The notes under the pieces are model-generated. The model saw nothing but the letters and a program-made list of their open reading frames with translations. It made no database searches and had not been told where the DNA came from. From Halanaerobiaceae bacterium (GTDB lineage Bacteria; Bacillota_F; Halanaerobiia; Halanaerobiales; CSSED10-376), in the NCBI GenBank assembly GCA_003557445.1, contig PWOK01000063.1, forward strand, positions 1 to 11,008: DNA of 11,008 nucleotides, given 5' to 3'. Position 1 is the stretch's first letter; every line of letters begins with the position of its first letter. Below, one piece after another: positions 1-9,305 of the stretch. Position numbers and translations under genes: made by a program.

Positions 1-238
1 TAATTCCTTTTGTTGAAAAATTATCTTTAAAAGCCAGTGGAATTCCTCTCAGAAAACCATTATCAGATTCCTGTAACTGTTTTTTTGCTTCCTTTTCAGT
101 AACTGTTACATATCCTTTGATTTTATCCTCAACCCGGTCTATTCTATCAAGATAAGCGGTTAGTACTTCCTCAGGTGTGATTTCTTTGCTTTCTATCTTT
201 TTTTGTAATTCAGTAATTGTTAAATAATGTAATTCCAT
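1..238 (-). CDS. gatA: Aspartyl/glutamyl-tRNA amidotransferase subunit A, N-terminal part (cut by window edge)
   Basis: This is the amidase subunit of GatCAB, which converts misacylated Glu-tRNA(Gln) and/or Asp-tRNA(Asn) to the correct amide form in the cytoplasm. Only the first 79 codons are present; the gene runs off the left edge. My translation begins MELHYLTITELQKKI and continues with an ITPEEVLTAYLDRI stretch, as is usual for GatA N-termini. It reaches IPLAFKDNFSTKGI at residues 66-79. The lysine of KDN (residue 71) is the amidase-signature lysine of the Ser-cisSer-Lys triad; the serine part lies outside the window. The start is the ATG at 236-238. No ATG, GTG or TTG lies in frame between it and the TAA stop upstream, so the start is forced. 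The gene follows gatC by 74 bases. Its Shine-Dalgarno sequence is unusually distant and is described separately. Identity is secure. Confidence 0.93.
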   Translation of the reverse strand, partial: MELHYLTITELQKKIESKEITPEEVLTAYLDRIDRVEDKIKGYVTVTEKEAKKQLQESDNGFLRGIPLAFKDNFSTKGI

Positions 239-275
239 AATTAAACCTGATTTTATATCAGGTCTGCCACCTCCT
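239..275 (-). promoter_or_regulatory. Distant gatA Shine-Dalgarno with an intervening bridging hairpin
   Basis: On the minus strand a very strong Shine-Dalgarno sequence, AGGAGGTG (275-268), lies far from the gatA ATG at 238: 31 bases separate AGGAGG from the start. Inside this gap is an inverted repeat, ACCTGAT (263-257), loop ATAAA (256-252), ATCAGGT (251-245). It extends outward by a G-U pair (264/244) and an A-T pair (265/243) to a 9-pair stem. The folded segment removes 23 bases and leaves 8 unpaired, a normal Shine-Dalgarno distance. No closer purine-rich site is visible. That the hairpin brings the site next to the start is inference. Confidence 0.65.
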
Positions 276-312
276 CTAATTTATATTAATCTTTTATAAT
301 AAAAACAAAAAC

Positions 313-603
313 TTATTCATCTCCAGTTATTGGTGGTACCCGAAAAAAACCATCTTTCTTATCTGGAGCATTCTGCAATATTTTTTCTCGTTCCATTGAC
401 TTTTCAACCTGATCCTCTCTCATAATATTGGTCATAGAAACAGTGTAAGCAGTTGGAACAACATCTTGAGTATCAAGCTGATCAAGCTTTTCAAAAGATT
501 CCAGTACATCTCCCAGCTGTTTTGTAAAAAGTCCAACTTCTTTTTCTGTTAATTCTAAATGAGCCAGTTCAGCAATATGTTTAACCTCTTTTTCTGTTAT
601 CAT
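313..603 (-). CDS. gatC: Aspartyl/glutamyl-tRNA amidotransferase subunit C
   Basis: GatC is the small subunit that wraps around and stabilises GatA in the GatCAB amidotransferase. The 96-residue length is typical. The N-terminus, MITEKEVKHIAELAHLEL, matches the family's opening helix. The middle has the LDTQDVVPTAY segment (family form LDT-ov-PT) around residues 43-53. The end has the MREDQVEKS (61-69) and FFRVPPI (86-92) signatures. It sits 55 bases after ligA and 74 bases before gatA, all in one direction, so it is probably co-transcribed with them. The start is the ATG at 601-603. Its AAAGGAG site is 14 bases upstream, longer than usual, but no other in-frame start exists nearby and the N-terminus fits the family. 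Confidence 0.96.
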   Translation of the reverse strand: MITEKEVKHIAELAHLELTEKEVGLFTKQLGDVLESFEKLDQLDTQDVVPTAYTVSMTNIMREDQVEKSMEREKILQNAPDKKDGFFRVPPITGDE

Positions 604-624
604 ATTATATGTTTCATCTCCTTT
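600..624 (-). promoter_or_regulatory. gatC ribosome-binding region with long spacing and an overlapping five-codon frame
   Basis: AAAGGAG (624-618) is followed directly by an ATG at 617-615. This opens a five-codon frame (MKHII) whose TGA (602-600) overlaps the gatC ATG (603-601) in an ATGA arrangement. The site is too close to the mini-frame ATG for ordinary initiation and 14 bases from the gatC ATG. Which of these matters is not decidable from sequence; I favour simple initiation at gatC with long spacing. Confidence 0.4.
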
Positions 625-658
625 CTCTTAACAATCTTTATATTTATATATTATTTTC

Positions 659-4809
<4,151 letters not shown>

Positions 4810-4817
4810 TAAAACCA

Positions 4818-4824
4818 CTCCTCT
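4818..4824 (-). promoter_or_regulatory. pcrA Shine-Dalgarno site (decides a TTG start)
   Basis: The minus-strand sequence AGAGGAG lies 8 bases before a TTG (4809-4807) and overlaps the alternative in-frame GTG (4818-4816). The spacing supports TTG, giving an N-terminus MSKKILKQLNSQQ that fits PcrA. The GTG start would add only three residues. Confidence 0.7.
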
Positions 4825-4891
4825 ATTCTATGAACACCTTAGCTTTTCTAATATATTCTACAAAAATCATCCAGTCTCCTGCTTAAAATTC

Positions 4892-4910
4892 AATCCGGGA
4901 AACCCGGATT
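4892..4910 (-). terminator. Probable terminator hairpin after the five-helix membrane gene
   Basis: A perfect 8-base inverted repeat, AATCCGGG (4892-4899) and CCCGGATT (4903-4910), with a 3-base loop, starts immediately after the TAA of the membrane gene. Read in the gene's direction it is followed by GAATTTTAAG, a short T run, so termination may be partial. On the plus strand the hairpin is followed by TTTAT, giving some bidirectional potential. It separates the membrane gene from pcrA, 83 bases further on. Confidence 0.6.
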
Positions 4911-5372
4911 TTATATCAAAGATATATCCAATTTTAAATTAGCTTTCAAATATAAAGCCAGTCCAGAATGAATAACTGCTGCCAGTAAAAAATCAAACAC
5001 CACATCCCAGTTTAGGTAATCTCTATAACCAATTATAACTGAAAGGTGTGTAAGAATAGCAGTAAACAGGGCAAATAAAAAAATATAGGAAATAATTATA
5101 ACTACTTCATTTGAATTATTTATTAAATAGGCAAAAACAACTACTGGAGGAATCCAGGAAAGTAAAATTCCCAGGGGAACTCCCCTGATAAAAAGCAGAC
5201 CTGTATTGAACTGCCATAATCCCAGTTCGGTTCCGCTAATATTAACTACTACAGCAACTACAAAACCTCCAATTAATCCAAAAGGAATTAATTTTAAGAC
5301 ATTTTTCAAAGGAACAATTAATAACATACCAAAAAACAAAAACAGAAAAAGATATATCCAGACAAAGCTCAT
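4911..5372 (-). CDS. Small integral membrane protein of unknown function, about five helices
   Basis: I do not recognise this 153-residue protein with certainty. It is almost wholly hydrophobic, with likely membrane segments at about 3-20, 28-45, 62-84, 89-112 and 123-143, and short charged turns (PLKN, GYRDYLN) between them. The stretch GTELGLWQF through RGVPLGILLSWIPP (47-76) is the most distinctive part. Its layout, an acidic residue before a G-x-W, then a GVP segment ahead of a W-x-P helix, recalls small polytopic families such as carotenoid-cyclase-like proteins, but that is only a resemblance of pattern. The ATG at 5372 has GGGGG (5384-5380) 7 bases upstream, usable with one G-U pair. 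The gene follows the GtrA-like gene by 94 bases, in which a nested inverted repeat lies. A hairpin terminator follows it directly. Confidence 0.75.
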   Translation of the reverse strand: MSFVWIYLFLFLFFGMLLIVPLKNVLKLIPFGLIGGFVVAVVVNISGTELGLWQFNTGLLFIRGVPLGILLSWIPPVVVFAYLINNSNEVVIIISYIFLFALFTAILTHLSVIIGYRDYLNWDVVFDFLLAAVIHSGLALYLKANLKLDISLI

Positions 5373-5459
5373 TTATATACCCCCATAAATATGATTATAA
5401 AAATATTATTTAATAAAATAATAAATAATATTCATAATCAATATAATTTGTCTGGATAT
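5354..5459 (-). repeat. Nested inverted repeats spanning the leader and start of the membrane gene
   Basis: The outer arms are 13 bases: ATATCCAGACAAA at 5354-5366 is the exact reverse complement of 5447-5459. The left arm lies inside the membrane gene and covers codons 3 to 6 (F, V, W, I). Nested within is a second inverted repeat: GATTAT (5393-5398) pairs with ATAATC (5434-5439), and AATATTATTTA (5402-5412) pairs with TAAATAATATT (5422-5432), with a 9-base loop and a small AAA/C internal loop. If transcribed whole, the ribosome-binding site and ATG would sit in an asymmetric internal loop between the two stems. The inner stem followed by TTTTTAT could also act as a weak terminator for the preceding gene. 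A TATAAT on the minus strand (5399-5394) could instead start transcription inside the structure. Function is inferred, not shown. Confidence 0.5.
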
Positions 5460-5466
5460 CAATATA

Positions 5467-5826
5467 TTAAAACTCAACTCCTCTTTCTTTTAGTTCCTCA
5501 AGTTTCTTTTGTGAACAGTCTTCACACCTGAATTCAGGATGTTTATCTTTGGTCCTATCATAATTTTTTGTCCTAACCAGCCTGAAACCCCGTGAAACAA
5601 TTCCACAATCAACACAGGCTATTTCTTTTTTTATTTCCCACTGGGGAGCCAGTACTTCAGAAGTAAAAATAAATCTGTCAACCCAGAAAAACATTAAACC
5701 ACCTATTAAATTGGCCATAATTGTGGCAAAAGTAACATTAAAATCATTGAGTAAAAATAAAACCAGGGCCAGTATTGGTGTACTCAGCTGCCATCTTAAT
5801 AAATATATAATATATCTTTTAAACAT
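5467..5826 (-). CDS. Two-helix membrane protein with GtrA-like segment and C-terminal four-cysteine zinc-ribbon-like tail
   Basis: The role of this 119-residue protein is unknown. Residues 8-26 and about 31-50 form two likely membrane helices. The segment ATIMANLIGGLMFFWVDRFIF (34-54) resembles the end of the GtrA family, whose members are small membrane proteins linked to cell-surface polysaccharide work; a full GtrA domain has four helices, so only about half is present. After residue 60 comes a soluble basic tail with two CxxC pairs, C71/C74 (ACVDCG) and C101/C104 (RCEDC), spaced as in a zinc ribbon, and a charged end KKLEELKERG. Topology with the tail in the cytoplasm is inferred. AAGGGA lies upstream of the ATG, and a TATAAT promoter candidate lies about 60 bases upstream. 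The next gene downstream, 94 bases on, encodes another small membrane protein. Confidence 0.8.
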   Translation of the reverse strand: MFKRYIIYLLRWQLSTPILALVLFLLNDFNVTFATIMANLIGGLMFFWVDRFIFTSEVLAPQWEIKKEIACVDCGIVSRGFRLVRTKNYDRTKDKHPEFRCEDCSQKKLEELKERGVEF

Positions 5827-5885
5827 TTAATTTCCCTTTCTAAATTATATTTTTTTAATATATTATAAATTTTAATTTATCTATA

Positions 5886-5914
5886 ATTATAACATTCAAA
5901 AGAATAAGCTGCAA
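5886..5914 (-). promoter_or_regulatory. Candidate sigma-A-type promoter for the GtrA-like gene
   Basis: On the minus strand TTGCAG (5914-5909) is separated by 17 bases from a perfect TATAAT (5891-5886), about 60 bases before the ATG at 5826. The -35 matches the consensus only in its first three bases, so the call leans on the -10 box and the spacing in an AT-rich region. Confidence 0.45.
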
Positions 5915-5935
5915 TAGACAGTTTCCTGATTCTTT
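5899..5935 (-). terminator. Weak hairpin downstream of the HAD phosphatase gene
   Basis: AAAGAAT (5899-5905) pairs with ATTCTTT (5929-5935). Inside, AAGCTG (5906-5911) pairs with CAGTTT (5919-5924) using one G-U, and CCTG is bulged on one side. It lies 31 bases past the HAD stop. In the direction of transcription it is followed by only a few Ts, and it overlaps the promoter candidate for the next gene, so its terminator role is doubtful. Confidence 0.3.
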
Positions 5936-5966
5936 ATCTGATCATATTTCTTTTATTTTTAAATTA

Positions 5967-6647
5967 TTACATATAATTCTTAATATAAGATATTATTTTT
6001 TTGAAATTACCAAATGAAGTAAAATTAATATCATTTTCCTGACAATATTTTTCCAGACGGGATCCTTTTCTTGTGAATAATTTATCAGCTTTTTTAGCCG
6101 GACATCTATCAGTTAAACCATCACCAATATATATAACATATTTCCCCTGAGCAATATACTTTTCAATTATTTGCCTTTTACAGTTACCACAAATACCATA
6201 ATCCTGAGTACATTCATCCTCTGTTATACTGTGTAAAAATTCAATATCAATTTTATTATCTTTAAAAATCAATTTATTACAGTAAACAGGATCTTCCATT
6301 TTAATATTATATTTTTCAAATAAAAGATTAATATAATTTATATATCCTGCACTAACTATTGCAAAATCAATATTATTTTCTTTTATTAACTGATAAAACT
6401 TAGCAAAATAGGGATCAAGTTCAATCCTATTTTTAACAAAGTTTTCAAACTCTCTTTTACTTAAATCAAGATTATTATAATGAGCAATCATTGATTGCAG
6501 ACTTCCCATTTCATCATTCTGGAAAGCCTCTTCTATCTTTTGATTCTTTTCATCTCCGAAATATTGAAACAGATTAAAATTGACATCCTGTAAACTAATA
6601 GTACCATCAAAATCACAAATTACAGCTAATCCTTTATTATTTATCAT
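5967..6647 (-). CDS. HAD-superfamily phosphatase, MtnX/phosphoserine-phosphatase-like
   Basis: This is a probable soluble magnesium-dependent phosphomonoesterase of HAD subfamily IB. With the chosen start it has 226 residues, close to the usual MtnX-like length. Motif I is CDFDGT (11-16), with D12 the expected nucleophile and D14 the general acid. Motif II is the serine of IVSAG (97-101). Motif IV is YIGDGLTDRCPAKKAD (173-188), including D176 and D180. A CGNCK segment (153-157) precedes helix KRQIIEKYIA; a similar G-x-CK stretch occurs in MtnX-like proteins. MtnX dephosphorylates a methionine-salvage intermediate, but no other salvage gene is here, so the substrate is open. The start at 6647 is preferred over an ATG at 6680 because AAAGGAG lies 5 bases before it and the upstream extension begins at the predicted transcription start. 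It is divergent from nagB. Confidence 0.87.
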   Translation of the reverse strand: MINNKGLAVICDFDGTISLQDVNFNLFQYFGDEKNQKIEEAFQNDEMGSLQSMIAHYNNLDLSKREFENFVKNRIELDPYFAKFYQLIKENNIDFAIVSAGYINYINLLFEKYNIKMEDPVYCNKLIFKDNKIDIEFLHSITEDECTQDYGICGNCKRQIIEKYIAQGKYVIYIGDGLTDRCPAKKADKLFTRKGSRLEKYCQENDINFTSFGNFKKIISYIKNYM

Positions 6648-6652
6648 TTTTT

Positions 6653-6659
6653 CTCCTTT
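6653..6659 (-). promoter_or_regulatory. Shine-Dalgarno site of the HAD phosphatase (decides the start)
   Basis: AAAGGAG on the minus strand lies 5 bases before the ATG at 6647-6645. It falls inside the longer reading frame beginning at 6680, arguing that the 11 extra residues (MILVWFLKGEK) are not translated. Those residues have no match to the family's N-terminus. Confidence 0.75.
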
Positions 6660-6684
6660 CAAAAACCAAACCAAAATCATTTAC

Positions 6685-6713
6685 ATAATATAACAGACGA
6701 TAATTAATTTCAA
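6685..6713 (-). promoter_or_regulatory. Sigma-A-type promoter of the HAD phosphatase
   Basis: On the minus strand TTGAAA (6713-6708, five of six consensus bases) and TATTAT (6690-6685, five of six) are 17 bases apart. The predicted start near 6678 gives a leader of about 30 bases ending in the AAAGGAG site. Confidence 0.6.
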
Positions 6714-6734
6714 GTAATTTTTATCAAATATATT

Positions 6735-6761
6735 TTGTAATAAAGTAAACAATGTGATAAT
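6735..6761 (+). promoter_or_regulatory. Candidate nagB promoter with extended -10
   Basis: TGTGATAAT (6753-6761) is an extended -10 (TGn followed by GATAAT, five of six bases). A TTGTAA (6735-6740) lies 15 bases upstream of GATAAT, or 17 bases upstream of the overlapping TAATAT. The nagB ATG is 47 bases downstream. No NagR/DasR-type operator or cre site is evident in the spacer. Confidence 0.45.
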
Positions 6762-6808
6762 ATTAATATGTTAAAAAAAATCAATTTATTAAACTGGAGG
6801 CAATACAT

Positions 6809-7534
6809 ATGAGAATAATAATTAAAGATAATTATGAGCAGATAAGTAAACAGGCTGCTTTACTGGTATCAAGTATGGTCAGGTTAAAACCGGATACAGT
6901 ATTAGGTTTACCAACAGGTGGTACTCCTAAAGGTATGTATGATCGCTTGATTGAAATGAACAAAAATGATGAAATAGATTTTTCTGAAGTAAAAACTTTT
7001 AATCTAGATGAATATTACAGAATAAATCCTGATAATCCACAAAGTTATCATTATTATATGAAAAACAATTTTTTCAATCATATTAATATTAAAAAAGAAA
7101 ATTATAATATACCTGATGGGACTGCAGAAGATGTAAAAAAAGAATGCCTAAATTATGAAAAGAAAATAAAAGAATCTGGAGGTATAGATCTCCAAATTCT
7201 TGGTATAGGCTCCAATGGTCATATTGGATTTAATGAACCTGGAAAACAGTTAAATACAGCCACCCATTTAATTAATTTAACCCAGAAAACTATTGAAGAC
7301 AATAGCCGTTTTTTTGAAAGTGAAGAAGAAGTTCCCACTCAGGCTTTAACTGCTGGTATGTCTACAATTTTAAAATCAAGAAAGATAATTTTACTGGCCA
7401 GTGGAGAAAATAAAGCAGAAGCTATTAAAAAAACAACCAATAACAAAATAACAACAAAAGTCCCTTCATCTCTATTACAAACTCATCCTGATATGACTTT
7501 GATTATTGATAAAGAAGCAGCAAAACATCTGTAA
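6809..7534 (+). CDS. nagB: Glucosamine-6-phosphate deaminase
   Basis: NagB converts glucosamine-6-phosphate to fructose-6-phosphate and ammonia, feeding amino-sugar carbon into glycolysis. The 241-residue length matches the short Bacillus-type enzyme rather than the longer E. coli one. The phosphate-binding loop [17 protein letters not shown] is at 31-47. FNLDEYY (64-70) has D67, the counterpart of the catalytic D72 of E. coli. [14 protein letters not shown] (132-145) has H138 and E143 of the active site. The conserved end has KAEAIKK (202-208) and [21 protein letters not shown] (residues 218-238). The base after GIGS is N136 where E. coli has D141; Bacillus enzymes also carry Asn. GGAGG lies 8 bases before the ATG. 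It is the only plus-strand gene, divergent from the HAD phosphatase and ending 28 bases from the convergent MutS-like gene. No nagA or nagR is visible alongside. Confidence 0.96.
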   Translation: MRIIIKDNYEQISKQAALLVSSMVRLKPDTVLGLPTGGTPKGMYDRLIEMNKNDEIDFSEVKTFNLDEYYRINPDNPQSYHYYMKNNFFNHINIKKENYNIPDGTAEDVKKECLNYEKKIKESGGIDLQILGIGSNGHIGFNEPGKQLNTATHLINLTQKTIEDNSRFFESEEEVPTQALTAGMSTILKSRKIILLASGENKAEAIKKTTNNKITTKVPSSLLQTHPDMTLIIDKEAAKHL

Positions 7535-7546
7535 GGTATCCAGAAT

Positions 7547-7593
7547 ACAGGGATTTGAATTCTTATTCCAGATATTCATAATCCCTGTTTTTT
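7547..7593 (+). terminator. Intrinsic terminator of nagB, inside the 3' end of the opposing gene
   Basis: The left arm ACAGGGATTTGAAT (7547-7560) pairs with ATTCATAATCCCTGT (7574-7588) in 14 pairs with one bulged base (7579), closing a 13-base loop. On the plus strand the stem runs into six Ts (7588-7593). It begins 13 bases after the nagB stop. The T run and most of the right arm are the last codons (KNRDYEYLE) of the minus-strand MutS-like gene. Read on the minus strand the stem is followed by ATTCTGG, without a T run, so it should work in the nagB direction only. Confidence 0.8.
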
Positions 7594-9287
7594 AAAGTCT
7601 GCATAATTTGTTCAAAACTTATCCCATATTTATGGGCTATATCTTTAGCATAACTTAATCCCTGAGGTGATTTGTTTTTTATCCTGAAAGTTCTTTTTGC
7701 CTCCATTTCACTATCAGTATCATTTCGTTCTACTTCTGCAACCAGACTGCCAACCTTAGTATCATTATCAATTTCTTCATTAATTTCATCTATTTTTAAA
7801 GCTAATCGGTGTAAATGAGTGGTGAAAATAGCTCGACTTCTGAGAGTTTTTATACCCTTAATAATATTTTTTAATAAATACAGTCCTTCACCAGGACTGG
7901 TACTGGATAGTGATTCATTTAAGAGTAAAAGACTATAAGGGGTTGCTTCATAAAAAATCCTGGAAAGTCTCCTTGATTCTTCACCCAGACGGCCATCTTT
8001 AATTTCCGGTTTTTCCTCTTCAGTAAAATGTGTATGAATCCAGTCAACAGGACTAATCCTTGCTTCAGAACCAGGAACATAAATTCCTGCCTGAAATAAA
8101 ACCTGGGCTATCCCCACAGCTCTAGTAAAAGTCGTTTTACCTCCCTGATTTGGTCCAGTAAGTATATAAATCCTTCCTTCAGAGCCAAATCTAATATTAT
8201 TGGTTACAATTTTTGCTCCCAGATTTACTTTTTCCTGCTCATTATCTTCTTCACTCTCACTTTTTTCTTCCTCTATAATTCCCAGAGCCAGTGTCATATC
8301 AGTAATATCAAAAATTTCTGCTTTTCTTTCTTCTTTTGCCAATACCTCAGGTTTACACATTGGTAGCCCCCTGTTATAGATATCCTTAACAAAACGGGCA
8401 CAACCAATATAATAACATAGATCACTTTTCCAGTTTAAAAGAACTGATTGTCTGTAATTAACAAACCGGGATATGGCTTTTTCAACAGGTGTTAAAACCT
8501 TATCAAAAACATCACTTAATTCTTTCAGCAAACTTATTTGAAGTATATTTTTTTCTTCTCTGGATTTTAATATTCTGGCAAAAGGTGAAACACCTTCAAC
8601 ATTTTCTTGATTAGACTCACGGCCAAATAGCCTGGATAAAAATGATTTTTCTTCAAAAGGCTCAGAATCCATATTAAGAAATATAGCTTTTTCGGGTTCA
8701 AGCCTGGCATTTAATTTTATACCAATGGTTATACAGCTTAAACTATCAAATTTTTCCTTTAATTCAGGTAATATATCCTGTAGTGAGGAAAAAAGATCAC
8801 TCTCCACAATATTGCTGATATAGCTGAACATTTTCCTCATTCCATCTGATTTAATCCTATCATTATATTTTTTTAATAAATTATATAATTTCTGCATACA
8901 GTCAGCATATATTTCCAGCATTTTTAAGCGCCAGGCCACAGCCTGATACTGACTGCCTTCAAGCTTTTTCCCGGGTTGTTTGTATTTATTAATTTGTTCT
9001 ATAAGTTCAAATATCTCCCCAAAACTATTAATGAGTTCAGAATTATTTATAAAATCCTGTAAAATATCAAGCCTGTATTCAATCACTTCAGGATTATCAC
9101 ACAAATTTAAAAATAATTTTTTCACTTTATAATAATGTCTGTCATCATAGGCTATTTTACGGGCAATCATATCCAGTCCCAGATTATTTACACATCTCTG
9201 GGATAATTTGTTTTCATCCTGATATTTTTTTCTATCAATATCTTCAGGCCATAGTAAACTTAAATTATTTAGTTTTTCCATTTCCAT
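7563..9287 (-). CDS. MutS-like ATPase lacking mismatch-recognition and Smr domains
   Basis: This 574-residue protein has a MutS-family C-terminal ABC-type ATPase. Walker A is GPNQGGKTT (378-386). The signature-like helix is LGEESRRLSRIF (434-445). The Walker B position reads LLLLNESLSSTSPGEG (453-468), so N457 stands where MutS has Asp of DE, followed by E458. TTHLHRL (489-495) is the counterpart of MutS TTHYHEL. Residues 1-350 are helical, charged and resemble the MutS core/lever region. There is no N-terminal mismatch-binding domain with an F-x-E motif, and the protein ends soon after the ATPase, so it lacks the Smr nuclease of MutS2. An acidic linker (about 338-353) precedes the ATPase. 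Other MutS-like subfamilies also carry NE instead of DE, so I read it as a family trait. Its role is unknown. GGAGGG begins 2 bases after the PHP stop, with a longish 11-base spacing to the ATG. Confidence 0.88.
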   Translation of the reverse strand: MEMEKLNNLSLLWPEDIDRKKYQDENKLSQRCVNNLGLDMIARKIAYDDRHYYKVKKLFLNLCDNPEVIEYRLDILQDFINNSELINSFGEIFELIEQINKYKQPGKKLEGSQYQAVAWRLKMLEIYADCMQKLYNLLKKYNDRIKSDGMRKMFSYISNIVESDLFSSLQDILPELKEKFDSLSCITIGIKLNARLEPEKAIFLNMDSEPFEEKSFLSRLFGRESNQENVEGVSPFARILKSREEKNILQISLLKELSDVFDKVLTPVEKAISRFVNYRQSVLLNWKSDLCYYIGCARFVKDIYNRGLPMCKPEVLAKEERKAEIFDITDMTLALGIIEEEKSESEEDNEQEKVNLGAKIVTNNIRFGSEGRIYILTGPNQGGKTTFTRAVGIAQVLFQAGIYVPGSEARISPVDWIHTHFTEEEKPEIKDGRLGEESRRLSRIFYEATPYSLLLLNESLSSTSPGEGLYLLKNIIKGIKTLRSRAIFTTHLHRLALKIDEINEEIDNDTKVGSLVAEVERNDTDSEMEAKRTFRIKNKSPQGLSYAKDIAHKYGISFEQIMQTLKNRDYEYLE

Positions 9288-9305
9288 TATAATATTAACC
9301 CTCCA

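Noticed and set aside
5206..5388. Plus-strand 60-codon frame opposite the five-helix membrane gene
   Set aside because: It is antisense to a coherent hydrophobic protein with a ribosome-binding site and terminator, and has no initiation signal of its own.
6648..6680. Longer HAD phosphatase start at 6680
   Set aside because: The extension contains the ribosome-binding site for the downstream ATG and would begin at about the predicted transcription start; its residues do not fit the family.
6735..6752. TTGT...ACAA half-palindrome as a NagR/DasR or catabolite-control operator
   Set aside because: It has only four matching bases per arm and does not resemble the known NagR/DasR or cre consensus; in AT-rich DNA this is expected by chance.
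7214..7216. NagB N136 in place of the E. coli active-site aspartate, as a possible inactivating change
   Set aside because: Active Bacillus-type NagB enzymes also have Asn here, and all other active-site residues are present.
7563..9287. True mismatch-repair MutS or MutS2
   Set aside because: The mismatch-binding N-terminal domain and the C-terminal Smr domain are both missing, and the Walker B form differs, so only MutS-like is justified.
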